This document shows positions 8,324 to 17,199 of a DNA stretch of 64,000 bases, in pieces. How positions within the stretch are numbered: the first letter of the stretch is position 1; every line of letters starts with the position of its first letter. Location: the NCBI RefSeq assembly GCF_016756495.1, contig NZ_AP023243.1, positions 744,001-808,000 on the forward strand, given 5' to 3'. Made by a program: the position numbers and the translations under genes. Origin of the DNA: Mesorhizobium sp. 113-3-3 (GTDB lineage: Bacteria; Pseudomonadota; Alphaproteobacteria; Rhizobiales; Rhizobiaceae). The notes beneath the pieces were generated by a model, which ran no database searches, had not been told where the DNA came from, and saw only the letters and a list, made by a program, of their open reading frames with translations.

Positions 8324-9642
8324 GCCGACACTCCAGCGACGTCGCCAAGCACTTCGTCGAGGGTGGCGATCAGCAAATCGGCATGGGCGCGGGAGAACGG
8401 CATGGGCGGACGGATCTTCAGCACATTGCCATGGATGCCGGTCTTGCCCATCAGCACGCCTCGGTCACGCATCGCGTTGATGACGCGCCCGGCAATCTCG
8501 GGCGCGGGCGCGCGCGTCTCGCGGTCATGGACCAGCTCGGCGCCGAAGAACAGGCCGGCGCCCCTGACCTCGCCGATACAGCCATGCCGGTCGGCCAGCG
8601 GCCGCAGCAGGCCGAGCGCATAGGCGCCGACATCGCGCGCATTGGCGACGAGATTTTCGTCTTCCAGAACATCGAGGACGGCATTGGCGACCGCACAGGA
8701 GACCGGATTGCCGCCGAAGGTGTTGAAGTAGCGGAAGGCATTGCGGAATGTCGCCAGGATTTCCGAGGTGGTGACGACGGCGGCGACCGGGTGGCCATTG
8801 CCCATCGGCTTGCCCATGGTGACGATGTCGGGGGTGAAGCCGGCGCGCTGGTGGCCCCAGAAATGGCTGCCGGTGCGGCCGAAACCGGGCTGCACCTCGT
8901 CGGCGATAACGAGACCGCCCGCCTCGCGCACGGCCGCCACGGCGTCGTCGAAAAAGCCGCTGGGCAGCGTCGGAAAGCCTTCATTGGCAAGCAGCGGACA
9001 GAGGATCATGCCGGACAGGCCGATGCCGTCCTTTGCCAGCGAAGCAATGGCTTGGCGCACGGCGTCGCCAAACGCCTTGCCGTCGGCCATCGCGTCGGGA
9101 TGGCGAAAACTGTCGGGCGCCGGCACCAGCCGGACATGGGGCGCACGGCCGCCGACGGGCGGCATGCGGGTCGAGAGCTGCGAGACCGCCGTGGTGTTGC
9201 CGTGATAGGTGGCGTCGGTGGCGATGATGCCCATCTGGCCTGATGTCGCCTGCGCCATGCGCAGCGCGATGTCGTTGGCCTCGCTGCCGGTGCAGGTGAG
9301 GATGGCGGTGGAGAGGCTGGGATCGAAAGTCGCGGTCAGCCGCTCGACATAATCGAGGATGGCGGTGTGGAGGTAGCGCGTGTGGGTGTTGAGCAGGCTC
9401 GCCTGCCGGCACAGCGCCTCGACCACATGCGGATGACAATGACCGACATGGGCGACATTGTTGTAGGCGTCGAGATATTGGCGGCCGTCGGCATCGTGGA
9501 GCCAGACGCCTTCGCCGCGCACCAGATGCACGGGCTCGTCATAGAACAATTGCGATTTGGCGCCGAGCAGGCGGCCTCGCCGGCTGACCAGCGTCTCCTC
9601 GGCCTGCGTTCCATGCGGCGGATTCTTCTGCGGATGTGGCAT
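8320..9642 (-). CDS. Class III PLP enzyme, AGXT2L/phospho-lyase-like
   Basis: A 440-residue class III aminotransferase-fold protein. YNNVAHVGHCHPHVVEAL, VIADEVQPGFGRTGSHFWG and DIVTMGKPMGNGHPVAAVVTT, with the probable PLP lysine at residue 278, resemble the AGXT2L1/AGXT2L2 group, whose studied members are phospho-lyases (ethanolamine-phosphate, 5-phosphohydroxylysine) rather than transaminases. Direct coupling to a small-molecule kinase gene supports a phospho-lyase role. A plain aminotransferase is the conservative alternative. It lies 35 bases downstream of the omega-aminotransferase in the six-gene minus-strand run. Confidence 0.82.
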   Translation of the reverse strand: MPHPQKNPPHGTQAEETLVSRRGRLLGAKSQLFYDEPVHLVRGEGVWLHDADGRQYLDAYNNVAHVGHCHPHVVEALCRQASLLNTHTRYLHTAILDYVERLTATFDPSLSTAILTCTGSEANDIALRMAQATSGQMGIIATDATYHGNTTAVSQLSTRMPPVGGRAPHVRLVPAPDSFRHPDAMADGKAFGDAVRQAIASLAKDGIGLSGMILCPLLANEGFPTLPSGFFDDAVAAVREAGGLVIADEVQPGFGRTGSHFWGHQRAGFTPDIVTMGKPMGNGHPVAAVVTTSEILATFRNAFRYFNTFGGNPVSCAVANAVLDVLEDENLVANARDVGAYALGLLRPLADRHGCIGEVRGAGLFFGAELVHDRETRAPAPEIAGRVINAMRDRGVLMGKTGIHGNVLKIRPPMPFSRAHADLLIATLDEVLGDVAGVSA

Positions 9643-9677
9643 GTCTGTATCGAAACTCCGTTGCGTCGGTCGACCCG

Positions 9678-11027
9678 TCAGACCTTCGACAGGCCGGCAT
9701 CCAGCGCTTCGCCGATCTTCGCCACGTCGGCGGCGCTGATGATGAGGGGCGGCGACAGGATGATGTTGTTGCCGGAGACGCGCAGCATGACGCCGGCCTC
9801 ATAGGCCGCCTCGGAAACCACGGCCATGGTCTTCTTGTCGGTCGGCTTCTTGGTGGCGCGGTCCGAGACCAGCTCCAGCGCCGCCATCAGGCCCTTGTAC
9901 CTGACATCGCCGACGATCGAGTGCCTGGCTTTCAGCCCTTCCAGCACCGCCGCTAGCTCGACGCCGCGCGCGGCGGCGTTCTCGTTCAGGCGAAGCCGTT
10001 TGGTCTCGGCAAGTGCTGCCAGCCCCGCGGCGCAACCGACCGGGTGGCCGGAATAGGTGTAGCCATGGCCGATGGACCCAAAGCTGGTCTTGTCGGCCTC
10101 GAAGACATCGGCGACCTTGGCGCCGATCAAGGTCGCGCCGAGGGGGAAATAACCCGAGGTGATCGCCTTGGCGATGGTCATGAAATCCGGCTTCACGTTC
10201 GTTAGTCTGGAGCCGGACCAGGCGCCGGTGCGGCCGAAACCGGTAACCACCTCGTCGGCGATCAGCAGGATTTCGTGGCGGTCGCAGATCTCGCGCACCA
10301 GCGGCATGAAGCTTTCATGCGGAACGATGACGCCGCCGGCGCCCAGCACCGGCTCCATGATGAAAGCGGCGATGGTGTCGCCACCCTGGAAGGCGATCTC
10401 GTCTTCCAGCGCCTTGGCGCAGAGTTTAGCCAACCGCGCCGGATCCGTCTCGTCGAACGGGTTGCGGAAGGTCCAGGGCGCCGGGATGTGGAAGACGCCA
10501 GGCAATAGCGGCTCGTAGTTGCGGCGGAAATTGGCGTTGCCATTGACCGACGCGCCGCCGAAATGCGTGCCGTGGTAGCCTTTCTTCAGCGCCAGGAATT
10601 TGGTGCGGTCGCCCTGGCCGCGGATCTTCCAGTATTGCCTCGCCAGCCGCAGGGCGGTCTCGACCGAATCCGAGCCGCCCGAGGTGAAGAAGGTCCGCAC
10701 CATGCCTTCCGGCGCGAACCATTCGGCGAGTTCGTAGGCGAGCTCGATCGACGGCCCGGTCGAGGTGCCGCGGAAGCCGGAATAGTAGGGCAGCGCGCCG
10801 AGCTGGTCGGCGATCGCCTTCTTGATCGGGTCGCAGCTGTAGCCGAGATTGACGTTCCACAGGCCGCCGACGGCGTCGAGCACGCTCTTGCCATCGATGT
10901 CGGTGACGCTGACGCCCTCGCCCTTCATGATCACTTTGGGCGGATTGGCCCGCATCTCGGCCGGATGCGCCATCGGATGCCAGATCGGCTTGGCATTGGT
11001 CTCGGTGAGGAAATTGATGTCGCGCAT
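9678..11027 (-). CDS. Omega-amino acid/amine:pyruvate aminotransferase
   Basis: A 449-residue class III (subgroup II) aminotransferase. It has the HPMAHPAEM entry, DAVGGLWNVNLGYS and TFFTSGGSDSVETALRLAR cofactor segments, IADEVVTGFGRTG with the PLP-nitrogen aspartate, and the Schiff-base lysine at about residue 287 in TIAKAITSGYFPLGA. This pattern is that of omega-amino acid-pyruvate and putrescine/taurine-type transaminases, which deaminate a terminal amine to an aldehyde. The aldehyde dehydrogenase at 15458-16945 could oxidise the product (inference). Substrate cannot be read from the sequence. Confidence 0.88.
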   Translation of the reverse strand: MRDINFLTETNAKPIWHPMAHPAEMRANPPKVIMKGEGVSVTDIDGKSVLDAVGGLWNVNLGYSCDPIKKAIADQLGALPYYSGFRGTSTGPSIELAYELAEWFAPEGMVRTFFTSGGSDSVETALRLARQYWKIRGQGDRTKFLALKKGYHGTHFGGASVNGNANFRRNYEPLLPGVFHIPAPWTFRNPFDETDPARLAKLCAKALEDEIAFQGGDTIAAFIMEPVLGAGGVIVPHESFMPLVREICDRHEILLIADEVVTGFGRTGAWSGSRLTNVKPDFMTIAKAITSGYFPLGATLIGAKVADVFEADKTSFGSIGHGYTYSGHPVGCAAGLAALAETKRLRLNENAAARGVELAAVLEGLKARHSIVGDVRYKGLMAALELVSDRATKKPTDKKTMAVVSEAAYEAGVMLRVSGNNIILSPPLIISAADVAKIGEALDAGLSKV

Positions 11028-11047
11028 CGGAAGGCTCCGCAGATGTC

Positions 11048-11710
11048 TCAGGGGACGAGGTCGAAATGGGCAAGGGCTTCGGCATAGGAAAGCGCTGGCC
11101 GGGCAACGTCGAAATGCACCGTGCGCATGCCGGCGGCACGGCCACCATCGACATTGCGCTGCTGGTCGTCGACGAAGACGCAGGCTTCGGCGGGCAGGCC
11201 GAGCGCTTCGGTGACGAATTGATAGGCGCGCGGGTCAGGTTTCAAGATGCCGGTATAGGTGGCGTCGACGATCACGTCGAACAGGCCGAGCAGCGGCAAC
11301 CGCCGGCGGAAGTCGGCGCCATAGAACAGGTCGAGTTCGTTGGACAGGATCGCCAGACGGAACCCGGCGGCATGGACGGCGCGGATGGCATGGTCGGCTT
11401 CGGGCCGCACCACCTTTTCCGGCTCGGCGCCGCGCGCGCGCTGGACGAAGGTTTCCATCGCCTGCCAGTCCTCGCCGACGAGCCGACCGACCTCGCTGGT
11501 CCGGGTGCGCCAATAGTCGCGCTCGCTGATCTCGTCGGCCTGCATGGCGCGCCACAGCGGGTCGCTGTCCGGATCGAACGGTCCGCGCCATTGCAGCGTT
11601 CCGGGCTTCAGGCCGAGCGCCTGTTCGGTCAGGGCATGGGTCTCGAACAGCGTGCGGGTGACGACGCCGCCGAAATCGAGGACGAGCGCCTGGGCGGCAA
11701 TAGCGCTCAC
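11048..11710 (-). CDS. HAD-superfamily (subfamily IA) hydrolase
   Basis: A 220-residue haloacid-dehalogenase-fold hydrolase, probably a phosphatase. Motif I is LVLDFGGVVT, motif II LAILSN, motif III the lysine in TGILKPDPRAYQ and motif IV VFVDDQQRNVDGG, followed by GMRTVHF. The second acid of motif I is Gly (DFGG instead of DxD), a variation common in a DFGGV subgroup; many such proteins still act as phosphatases, but activity is less certain. The GTG start overlaps the stop of the Tm-1-like gene by 4 bases. Substrate unknown; within this operon a phosphorylated amino compound would make sense. Confidence 0.85.
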   Translation of the reverse strand: MSAIAAQALVLDFGGVVTRTLFETHALTEQALGLKPGTLQWRGPFDPDSDPLWRAMQADEISERDYWRTRTSEVGRLVGEDWQAMETFVQRARGAEPEKVVRPEADHAIRAVHAAGFRLAILSNELDLFYGADFRRRLPLLGLFDVIVDATYTGILKPDPRAYQFVTEALGLPAEACVFVDDQQRNVDGGRAAGMRTVHFDVARPALSYAEALAHFDLVP

Positions 11711-12987
11711 GCGGCCACCCCATTGGCCGGCATGCCGCGCGGAATGATGCCTTCCTCGACCCAGCGGTCGAAGATTTCGAGAGCCTTGGTGACGAAGCCG
11801 TCGCTGTTGATATGCGCGTCGATCTCGTGGAATTCGACGCCGGCGGGAATGGTTTTGCGCATTTCATCGACGAAGGCGGCAAGCGCTTCCGGCTCGTAGA
11901 GCGGCTCACCCTGCATGTCCCATTCCTGGATGCCGCCCGCCGGCAGGATGAAGGCGGAGCGGCCTTTCGATACGGCGAGCTTGCCGGCGATGGTCCTGGC
12001 GACCTCACGCCGATCGTCGGCATCGACGGTGATCGAGGCGATCAGCCTGTTGTGGGCGTGGAACGGGCGCTCGGAAAATTTAGCCGGCAAATCCTGCCAG
12101 GTCGGCAGATCGACCATGTCCACCGCGCCGGGGGCTGCGATCTGCGGAATGCCGCGGGCGCCGGCATTTTCCAGCCGGTCGCTGCCGGAGGAGACGACGG
12201 AACCCGCGAGATGGTTGGTGATTTCCTGCAGGCTGAAGTCGAAGACGGCGCAGAAATGGTCCTGGCCGGCGATCGATTCGAAGGCGCGGCCGCCCATGCC
12301 GGTGGTGTGGAAGACGGCGACATCATAGCCGCGCCGTTCGAGCGCCGGCTTCAGCGTCTTCATGTAGCGCAGGCAGGAGCTGCCGAGCGAGGTCATGCCG
12401 ATGGTCGGGCCGATCGCCGGCGCCGAGGCGCGGCTCTCCAGCACGATCCTGGCCGCGCCGACGACCGCGCCGCAGGCCTGCGACAGGACCAGCTTGCAGA
12501 TCGAGTTGAGGCCGTAGAGCCCGCCGGCCCAGAGGATCATCATCAGGTCCGGCGCGACGCGCTCGGGCGGGATCAGGTGCGAATAGGCGATGGTGGAGAC
12601 GACGAATTTCGGCACGCCGAGCGGCAGGGAAAGCGCCACATCGAGCGCGAGATCGGTGCCCATCGAGCCGCCTATGGCGATAAAGGCGTCGATCTCGCCA
12701 TTCCGGTGCAGCCGGCGCACCAGTTGCACGGCGCCGCCCGCCATCAGCGTCATGGCGGTGTTTTCGTCACCGCTGGCGACGATCTCTTCGATGGTGACGT
12801 CGACGGCACGGGCCACGGCATGTTTGTCGTGATCGGGGCTGTAGGGCGGATTGCCGAGAACGCTGACATCCATCATCACGGCGCTGCCGCCTGACGCCTC
12901 GATGCAGGCTTTCATGAACAGCAGTTCGTCGGCCTTGGTGTCGCCAGTGCCGATGACCAGGATGCGGGGCGCGATCTGTGCGGGCAT
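11707..12987 (-). CDS. Tm-1-like ATP-binding (UPF0261) protein
   Basis: A 426-residue protein of the UPF0261/Tm-1 N-terminal family. Seen: the RILVIGTGDTKADELLFM opening, FIAIGGSMGTDLALDVALSLPLGVPKFVVST and a GMTSLGSSC loop, all characteristic of the two Rossmann-like lobes. The plant relative Tm-1 binds tobamovirus replication protein and ATP; bacterial members have no settled role, though they recur beside catabolic genes. There is no C-terminal TIM-barrel (PEP-hydrolase-like) domain fused here. The ATG shares a base with the stop of the IclR gene and the 3' end overlaps the HAD gene, so it is firmly inside the operon. Confidence 0.85.
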   Translation of the reverse strand: MPAQIAPRILVIGTGDTKADELLFMKACIEASGGSAVMMDVSVLGNPPYSPDHDKHAVARAVDVTIEEIVASGDENTAMTLMAGGAVQLVRRLHRNGEIDAFIAIGGSMGTDLALDVALSLPLGVPKFVVSTIAYSHLIPPERVAPDLMMILWAGGLYGLNSICKLVLSQACGAVVGAARIVLESRASAPAIGPTIGMTSLGSSCLRYMKTLKPALERRGYDVAVFHTTGMGGRAFESIAGQDHFCAVFDFSLQEITNHLAGSVVSSGSDRLENAGARGIPQIAAPGAVDMVDLPTWQDLPAKFSERPFHAHNRLIASITVDADDRREVARTIAGKLAVSKGRSAFILPAGGIQEWDMQGEPLYEPEALAAFVDEMRKTIPAGVEFHEIDAHINSDGFVTKALEIFDRWVEEGIIPRGMPANGVAA

Positions 12988-13757
12988 CAGGCCTGCCTCC
13001 TCAAGGTTTGCAGATTGTCGCCGTTGAGGCGCATCGAAATCTCCCGTGCCGCTGCCATGACCGCAAGTCCCCGTTGCGTGATGTCGGCGTTTGTCGTCCT
13101 CGCCTTGGGCGCCGCCACCGCGATGGTGCCGAGCGCGAAGCCGTCCGCCGCCAGGATTGCAGACGCAACGGAAACAACGCCCTCTTCCAGGCCCTGATCG
13201 CAGATCGAGTAGCCGCGCTCGCGCGCCTCGGCCATGGAACGGGAGATGGCCGCCGGCTCGATCAGCGTATGCGCCGTGAAAGCTTCGAGCGGTGCCGCAA
13301 GGCAGGCCTTGATGGCTTCTTCCCTGGCGAAAGCCAGATAGGCGATGCCCGACGCGGTCGAATGCAGGGGCAGGAGCTGGCCGATGTCGATGTTGACGCG
13401 ATTCGCCCAGCTGGGATGTTCGACATGGACGGTGACCAGCCTGTCGATGCCGAATTCCGACAGATGCACGGTCTCGGACGTGGCACTTGCAAGATCCCGC
13501 ACCAGCGGCACCGCGGTCTGCAGGAAAGGGAAGCGGGCCTCGCGGATGCGCGCCAGCCGCGACAGGCCGGCGCCGAGCCGATAGTGCCGCGTGGCGGCGT
13601 CCTGCTCGACGAAGCCATGGTTGGTCAGCGCCACCAGCAGCCGCCGCGTCGTCGCCTTGTCGAAGCTCGACCGGCGCGCCAGATCGGTCAGCCCGAGTTC
13701 GGGCTCAGCCACGGTGAAAAGCTCCAGAAGTGAAATCGCCTTGCCGACCGTACCCAC
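12987..13757 (-). CDS. IclR-family transcriptional regulator
   Basis: A 256-residue IclR-type regulator: an N-terminal winged helix (VGKAISLLELF, then SSFDKATTRRLLVALTNHGF) and a C-terminal GAF-like effector domain (residues about 75-250). I choose GTG 13757 because a perfect GGAGG lies 5 bases upstream; the frame stays open to a TTG at 13784 without a binding site. It is the first gene of the minus-strand operon and diverges from the APC permease gene, so it probably controls both. The shared intergenic space contains repeated AATTAAC boxes. Confidence 0.88.
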   Translation of the reverse strand: MGTVGKAISLLELFTVAEPELGLTDLARRSSFDKATTRRLLVALTNHGFVEQDAATRHYRLGAGLSRLARIREARFPFLQTAVPLVRDLASATSETVHLSEFGIDRLVTVHVEHPSWANRVNIDIGQLLPLHSTASGIAYLAFAREEAIKACLAAPLEAFTAHTLIEPAAISRSMAEARERGYSICDQGLEEGVVSVASAILAADGFALGTIAVAAPKARTTNADITQRGLAVMAAAREISMRLNGDNLQTLRRQA

Positions 13758-13781
13758 ATTTGCCTCCAAGCACGGGCCAAT

Positions 13782-13804
13782 CAATTAACGTGTGAATTAA
13801 CTTG
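13782..13804. promoter_or_regulatory. Repeated AATTAAC boxes between IclR and permease genes
   Basis: Two copies of AATTAAC, 12 bases apart start to start, lie in the 173-base divergent region. They are direct rather than inverted repeats, each resembling half of the operator at 2628-2649. A role as IclR operator is only positional inference. Confidence 0.3.
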
Positions 13805-13930
13805 ACAGGAAGCCGCTTTGTTTGCAAGTCTATATTCAAAATAAGGGTTCACATAATGAACCGACATCCAGAGCCTATGGGACAGGCCAAGCGGCCGGCG
13901 GACAACGGTGTTCGCGAACAGGAGGGACCA

Positions 13931-15379
13931 ATGACAGCAGTTTCGGAACAGGCGCCGGCCAACAGGCTGCGCAAGAACAGTCTTGGTGTCGGCGCCATCA
14001 CCTTCATGGTGATCTCGGCGGCCGCACCCCTCACGGCGGTAGCCGGCGGCACGCCGCTCGGCATGCTGATGGGCAATGGCGCGGGCTTTGCCGGTACCTA
14101 CCTGATCGTGACGGTGCTGCTGCTCCTCTTCGCGGTCGGCTATGTCGCCATGTCGCGCCATGTCGGCAATGCCGGCGCCTTCTATGCCTATGCCGCGCGC
14201 GGCCTCGGCGGTCTCGCCGGCGGCGCCACGGCGCTGATCGCCATCCTTTCCTACAATGCCATGCAGATCGGCGTCATGGGCCTGCTCGGTGCCGCCACCG
14301 CCGGGCTGTTCGCCGGCTGGGGCATCAACCTGCCCTGGTGGGTGTGGAGCTTCATCGCCATCGCCATCGTTGCCGTGCTCGGCTATCGCCAGGTCGACCT
14401 GTCGGCCAAGATCCTGACGGTTCTGGTTCTCTGCGAATACGCCGTGGTTCTGATCCTCGATCTGACCATCCTCAAGACTGGCGGTGACAGCGGCCTGTCG
14501 GCCGCGCCGTTCAGCTGGAGCCAGATCACCTCGGGCGCGCCGGCCATCGCCATCCTGTTCTGCTTCGCCGCCTTCATCGGCTTCGAGGCGACGACGATCT
14601 ATGCCGAGGAGGCCCGCGACCCGAAGATTACCATTCCGCGCGCCACCTATTTCTCGGTGCTTTTGATCGGCGTCTTCTACATGGTCACCGCGTGGCTGAT
14701 GGCGGTGGGCGCCGGCGTCGACAAATTGCTGCCGGCGCTGCAGGGCCTGCAGGATCCGACGACCTTCCTGTTCGGCCTGTCCGACCGCTACGCCGGAACG
14801 TTGCTGACCCACGCCATGAGCATCCTGTTCGTGTCGAGCCTGTTCGCCGGCGTGCTTGCCTTCCACAATGCGGTTGCCCGCTACATCTATGTCTCGGGCC
14901 GCGAGAAGCTGTTGCCGCAGTCGATCGGCGTGACGCATTCGGCGCACCAGAGCCCGCATGTCGCCTCGGTCATCCAGAGCGTTCTGGCGGCGGTTGTCGT
15001 CGGCCTGTTCGCCGTGCTCGGCCTAGACCCGGTGCTGGCGCTGTTTTCCTGGCTGACCAATGTCGCGACGCTCGGCGTCATCGTCATGATGGCGGTCGCC
15101 TCGCTCGCCGTGGTGATGTACTTCCGTGCCAACCCGTCGGCGCAGGAGAACGCGGTGAAGACCACCATCCTGCCCGGGCTGACCTTCATCGCCTTCGTCG
15201 TCATCATCTACCTGATCGTCATCAATTTCGGCAGCCTGTCGGGGGCCGGCGGCTTCCTCGGCGTGCTCCTGCCGGGGCTGGTGCTGATCGCCGCGGTGGT
15301 CGGCCTGCTGCTGGCCGGCGCCTTGCGCGGCCGCGACCCGGTCGCTTTCGAGAGCCTCGGCCTGCCGCTGAAGGATTGA
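13931..15379 (+). CDS. APC-family amino acid/amine permease
   Basis: A 482-residue integral membrane protein of the amino acid-polyamine-organocation superfamily. About twelve hydrophobic segments are visible, beginning GAITFMVISAAAPLTAVAGG, the conserved TM1 breakpoint region, with FAAFIGFEATTIYAEEARDP as the TM6-loop signature. ATG 13931 is chosen because GGAGG stands 5 bases before it; an open frame runs upstream but lacks a binding site. It would import the substrate for the divergent aminotransferase/kinase operon and the downstream aldehyde dehydrogenase. Substrate is unknown; an amine or modified amino acid is likely from context. Confidence 0.88.
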   Translation: MTAVSEQAPANRLRKNSLGVGAITFMVISAAAPLTAVAGGTPLGMLMGNGAGFAGTYLIVTVLLLLFAVGYVAMSRHVGNAGAFYAYAARGLGGLAGGATALIAILSYNAMQIGVMGLLGAATAGLFAGWGINLPWWVWSFIAIAIVAVLGYRQVDLSAKILTVLVLCEYAVVLILDLTILKTGGDSGLSAAPFSWSQITSGAPAIAILFCFAAFIGFEATTIYAEEARDPKITIPRATYFSVLLIGVFYMVTAWLMAVGAGVDKLLPALQGLQDPTTFLFGLSDRYAGTLLTHAMSILFVSSLFAGVLAFHNAVARYIYVSGREKLLPQSIGVTHSAHQSPHVASVIQSVLAAVVVGLFAVLGLDPVLALFSWLTNVATLGVIVMMAVASLAVVMYFRANPSAQENAVKTTILPGLTFIAFVVIIYLIVINFGSLSGAGGFLGVLLPGLVLIAAVVGLLLAGALRGRDPVAFESLGLPLKD

Positions 15380-15457
15380 GCGAAACATCGTATCGAGACC
15401 GACGCAGGGCGGCGCAACACGCTGCCCTGCAATCCATTTACCTCAGGCGAGACAATT

Positions 15458-16945
15458 ATGATCAGCCAGAATGCCATCAACACCCTGCGCAACATAGAAA
15501 TCGGCGCGCGCGGCCTGTTCATCGATGGCGCGCAGTCCCAGGGAATAACCGGCGCGACGCTGCCCGTCATTTCGCCGATCGACGGCCGGACCTTCGCCAG
15601 CATCGCCGACGGCAATGCCAGTGATGTCGACCGCGCGGTGACATCGGCACGCAAGGCGTTCGACAAGGGTTCGTGGTCGCGCGCCGCGCCCGCCTACCGC
15701 AAGAAGGTGCTGACAAAACTCGCCGAGCTGATCGAGAAGCATGTCGACGAACTGGCCGTGCTTGGCGTGCGCGACAACGGCACCGAGATCGGCATGGCCT
15801 ACAAGGCCGAGCCGCTGTCGGCCGCCGGCACCATCCGCTACTACGCCGAGGCGATCGACAAGGTCTATGGCGAGATCGCGCCCACCGCCGAGAACGTGCT
15901 GGGCCTGATCCACAAGGAGCCGCTCGGCGTCGTCGGCGTCATCGTACCGTGGAATTTCCCGCTGATGATCGGCGCCTGGAAGGTCGCGCCCGCCCTTGCC
16001 GCCGGCAATTGCGTGGTGGTCAAGCCGCCGGAGATCGCCTCGCTGACGCTGTTGCGGCTGGCTGAGCTGGCGGCCGAAGCCGGCCTGCCCGCCGGCGTGC
16101 TCAACGTCGTCACCGGCCGGGGCGCCCTCACCGGCGAGGCGCTTGGCCTGCATATGGATGTCGACGCCATCGCCTTCACCGGTTCGGGGCCGGTCGGCCG
16201 GCGGCTGCTCGACTATTCCGCCCGTTCAAATCTGAAGCGCGTCTTCCTCGAACTCGGCGGCAAGTCGCCCAACATCGTCTTTGCCGACGCGCCGGACCTG
16301 AAGAAGGCCGCGGTCGTCTCGGCCAACGGCATTTTCCGCAATTCCGGCCAGGTCTGCGTCGCCGGCTCGCGCCTGCTTGTGCAATCCTCGGTCTATGACC
16401 GCTTCATGGAGGAACTGCTCTCGGCAACGACGCGGCTGAAGGTCGGCGATCCGCTCGACCTCACCAGCGATATCGGCGCGGTGTCGAGCGCGGAACAGCT
16501 GCACAAGAACCTCGGTTTCGTCGCCAAGGCTGCCGAAGAAGGTGCACGGCTCGTCACCGGCGGCGAGCGGATTCTGGCCGAGACCGGCGGCAGCTACATG
16601 GCGCCGACGATCTTCGAGAATGTCACGCAGGATATGCAGCTTGCCCGCGAGGAGGTGTTCGGGCCGGTGCTTGGCGTCATGCGCTTCGACACCGAGGAAG
16701 AGGCCGTGCGGCTCGCCAATTCGACCGTCTACGGGCTGGCCTCGGCGGTGTGGACATCAAACCTGTCCACGGCGCACCGCATGGTGCGCGCCATCCATGC
16801 CGGCGTCGTCCACGTCAACACCTATGGCGGCGCCGACATCACCGTGCCGCTCGGCGGCGTCAAGCAATCCGGCTTCGGCCGCGACAAGTCGCTGCACGCT
16901 CTGGAGAAATATCTGGAGCTCAAGACGGCCTGGATCGCGCTTTGA
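15458..16945 (+). CDS. NAD(P)-dependent aldehyde dehydrogenase, PuuC-like
   Basis: A complete 495-residue ALDH. Seen: GVIVPWNFPLMIGAWKVAPAL, the LELGGKSPN glutamate, the catalytic Cys near residue 300 in GQVCVAGSRL, EEVFGPVLGV and GGVKQSGFGRD. The closest flavour is the aminoaldehyde/gamma-glutamyl-aminobutyraldehyde group. It follows the APC permease by 78 bases on the same strand and would oxidise aldehydes made by the divergent aminotransferase or phospho-lyase. The exact aldehyde is not deducible. Confidence 0.87.
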   Translation: MISQNAINTLRNIEIGARGLFIDGAQSQGITGATLPVISPIDGRTFASIADGNASDVDRAVTSARKAFDKGSWSRAAPAYRKKVLTKLAELIEKHVDELAVLGVRDNGTEIGMAYKAEPLSAAGTIRYYAEAIDKVYGEIAPTAENVLGLIHKEPLGVVGVIVPWNFPLMIGAWKVAPALAAGNCVVVKPPEIASLTLLRLAELAAEAGLPAGVLNVVTGRGALTGEALGLHMDVDAIAFTGSGPVGRRLLDYSARSNLKRVFLELGGKSPNIVFADAPDLKKAAVVSANGIFRNSGQVCVAGSRLLVQSSVYDRFMEELLSATTRLKVGDPLDLTSDIGAVSSAEQLHKNLGFVAKAAEEGARLVTGGERILAETGGSYMAPTIFENVTQDMQLAREEVFGPVLGVMRFDTEEEAVRLANSTVYGLASAVWTSNLSTAHRMVRAIHAGVVHVNTYGGADITVPLGGVKQSGFGRDKSLHALEKYLELKTAWIAL

Positions 16946-17199
16946 GGACCGTGGCGGTATCGGGATCGCGCCGAAACTGATCTTGCCGTCCAAGGTGTAT
17001 GGGATCGCAGCGCGGCGCCGCCGTGGTCGGTCCGGCGCCGTCTTGTGCTCCCGCTCCTGAAATTTTTGAGAGAATATTCCCGGCTTTAACGAGAATGGCG
17101 AAACGCGTTCTTTGATAAAATCGATAGAATTTCTGACGATGTGGTCAAGCCTAGGCAATCCGCCTTGCTGCCATGACTTCACAACCGCAGAGATCAATC

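Noticed and set aside
13802..13836. TTGACA and TATATT as a sigma-70 promoter for the APC permease
   Set aside because: The spacer is 23 bases, too long; the real promoter cannot be read with confidence.
16946..17199. A possible SAM riboswitch before the MetQNI operon
   Set aside because: The 254-base leader was inspected for SAM-II-like conserved strings and a following terminator or sequestered start; nothing convincing was seen.
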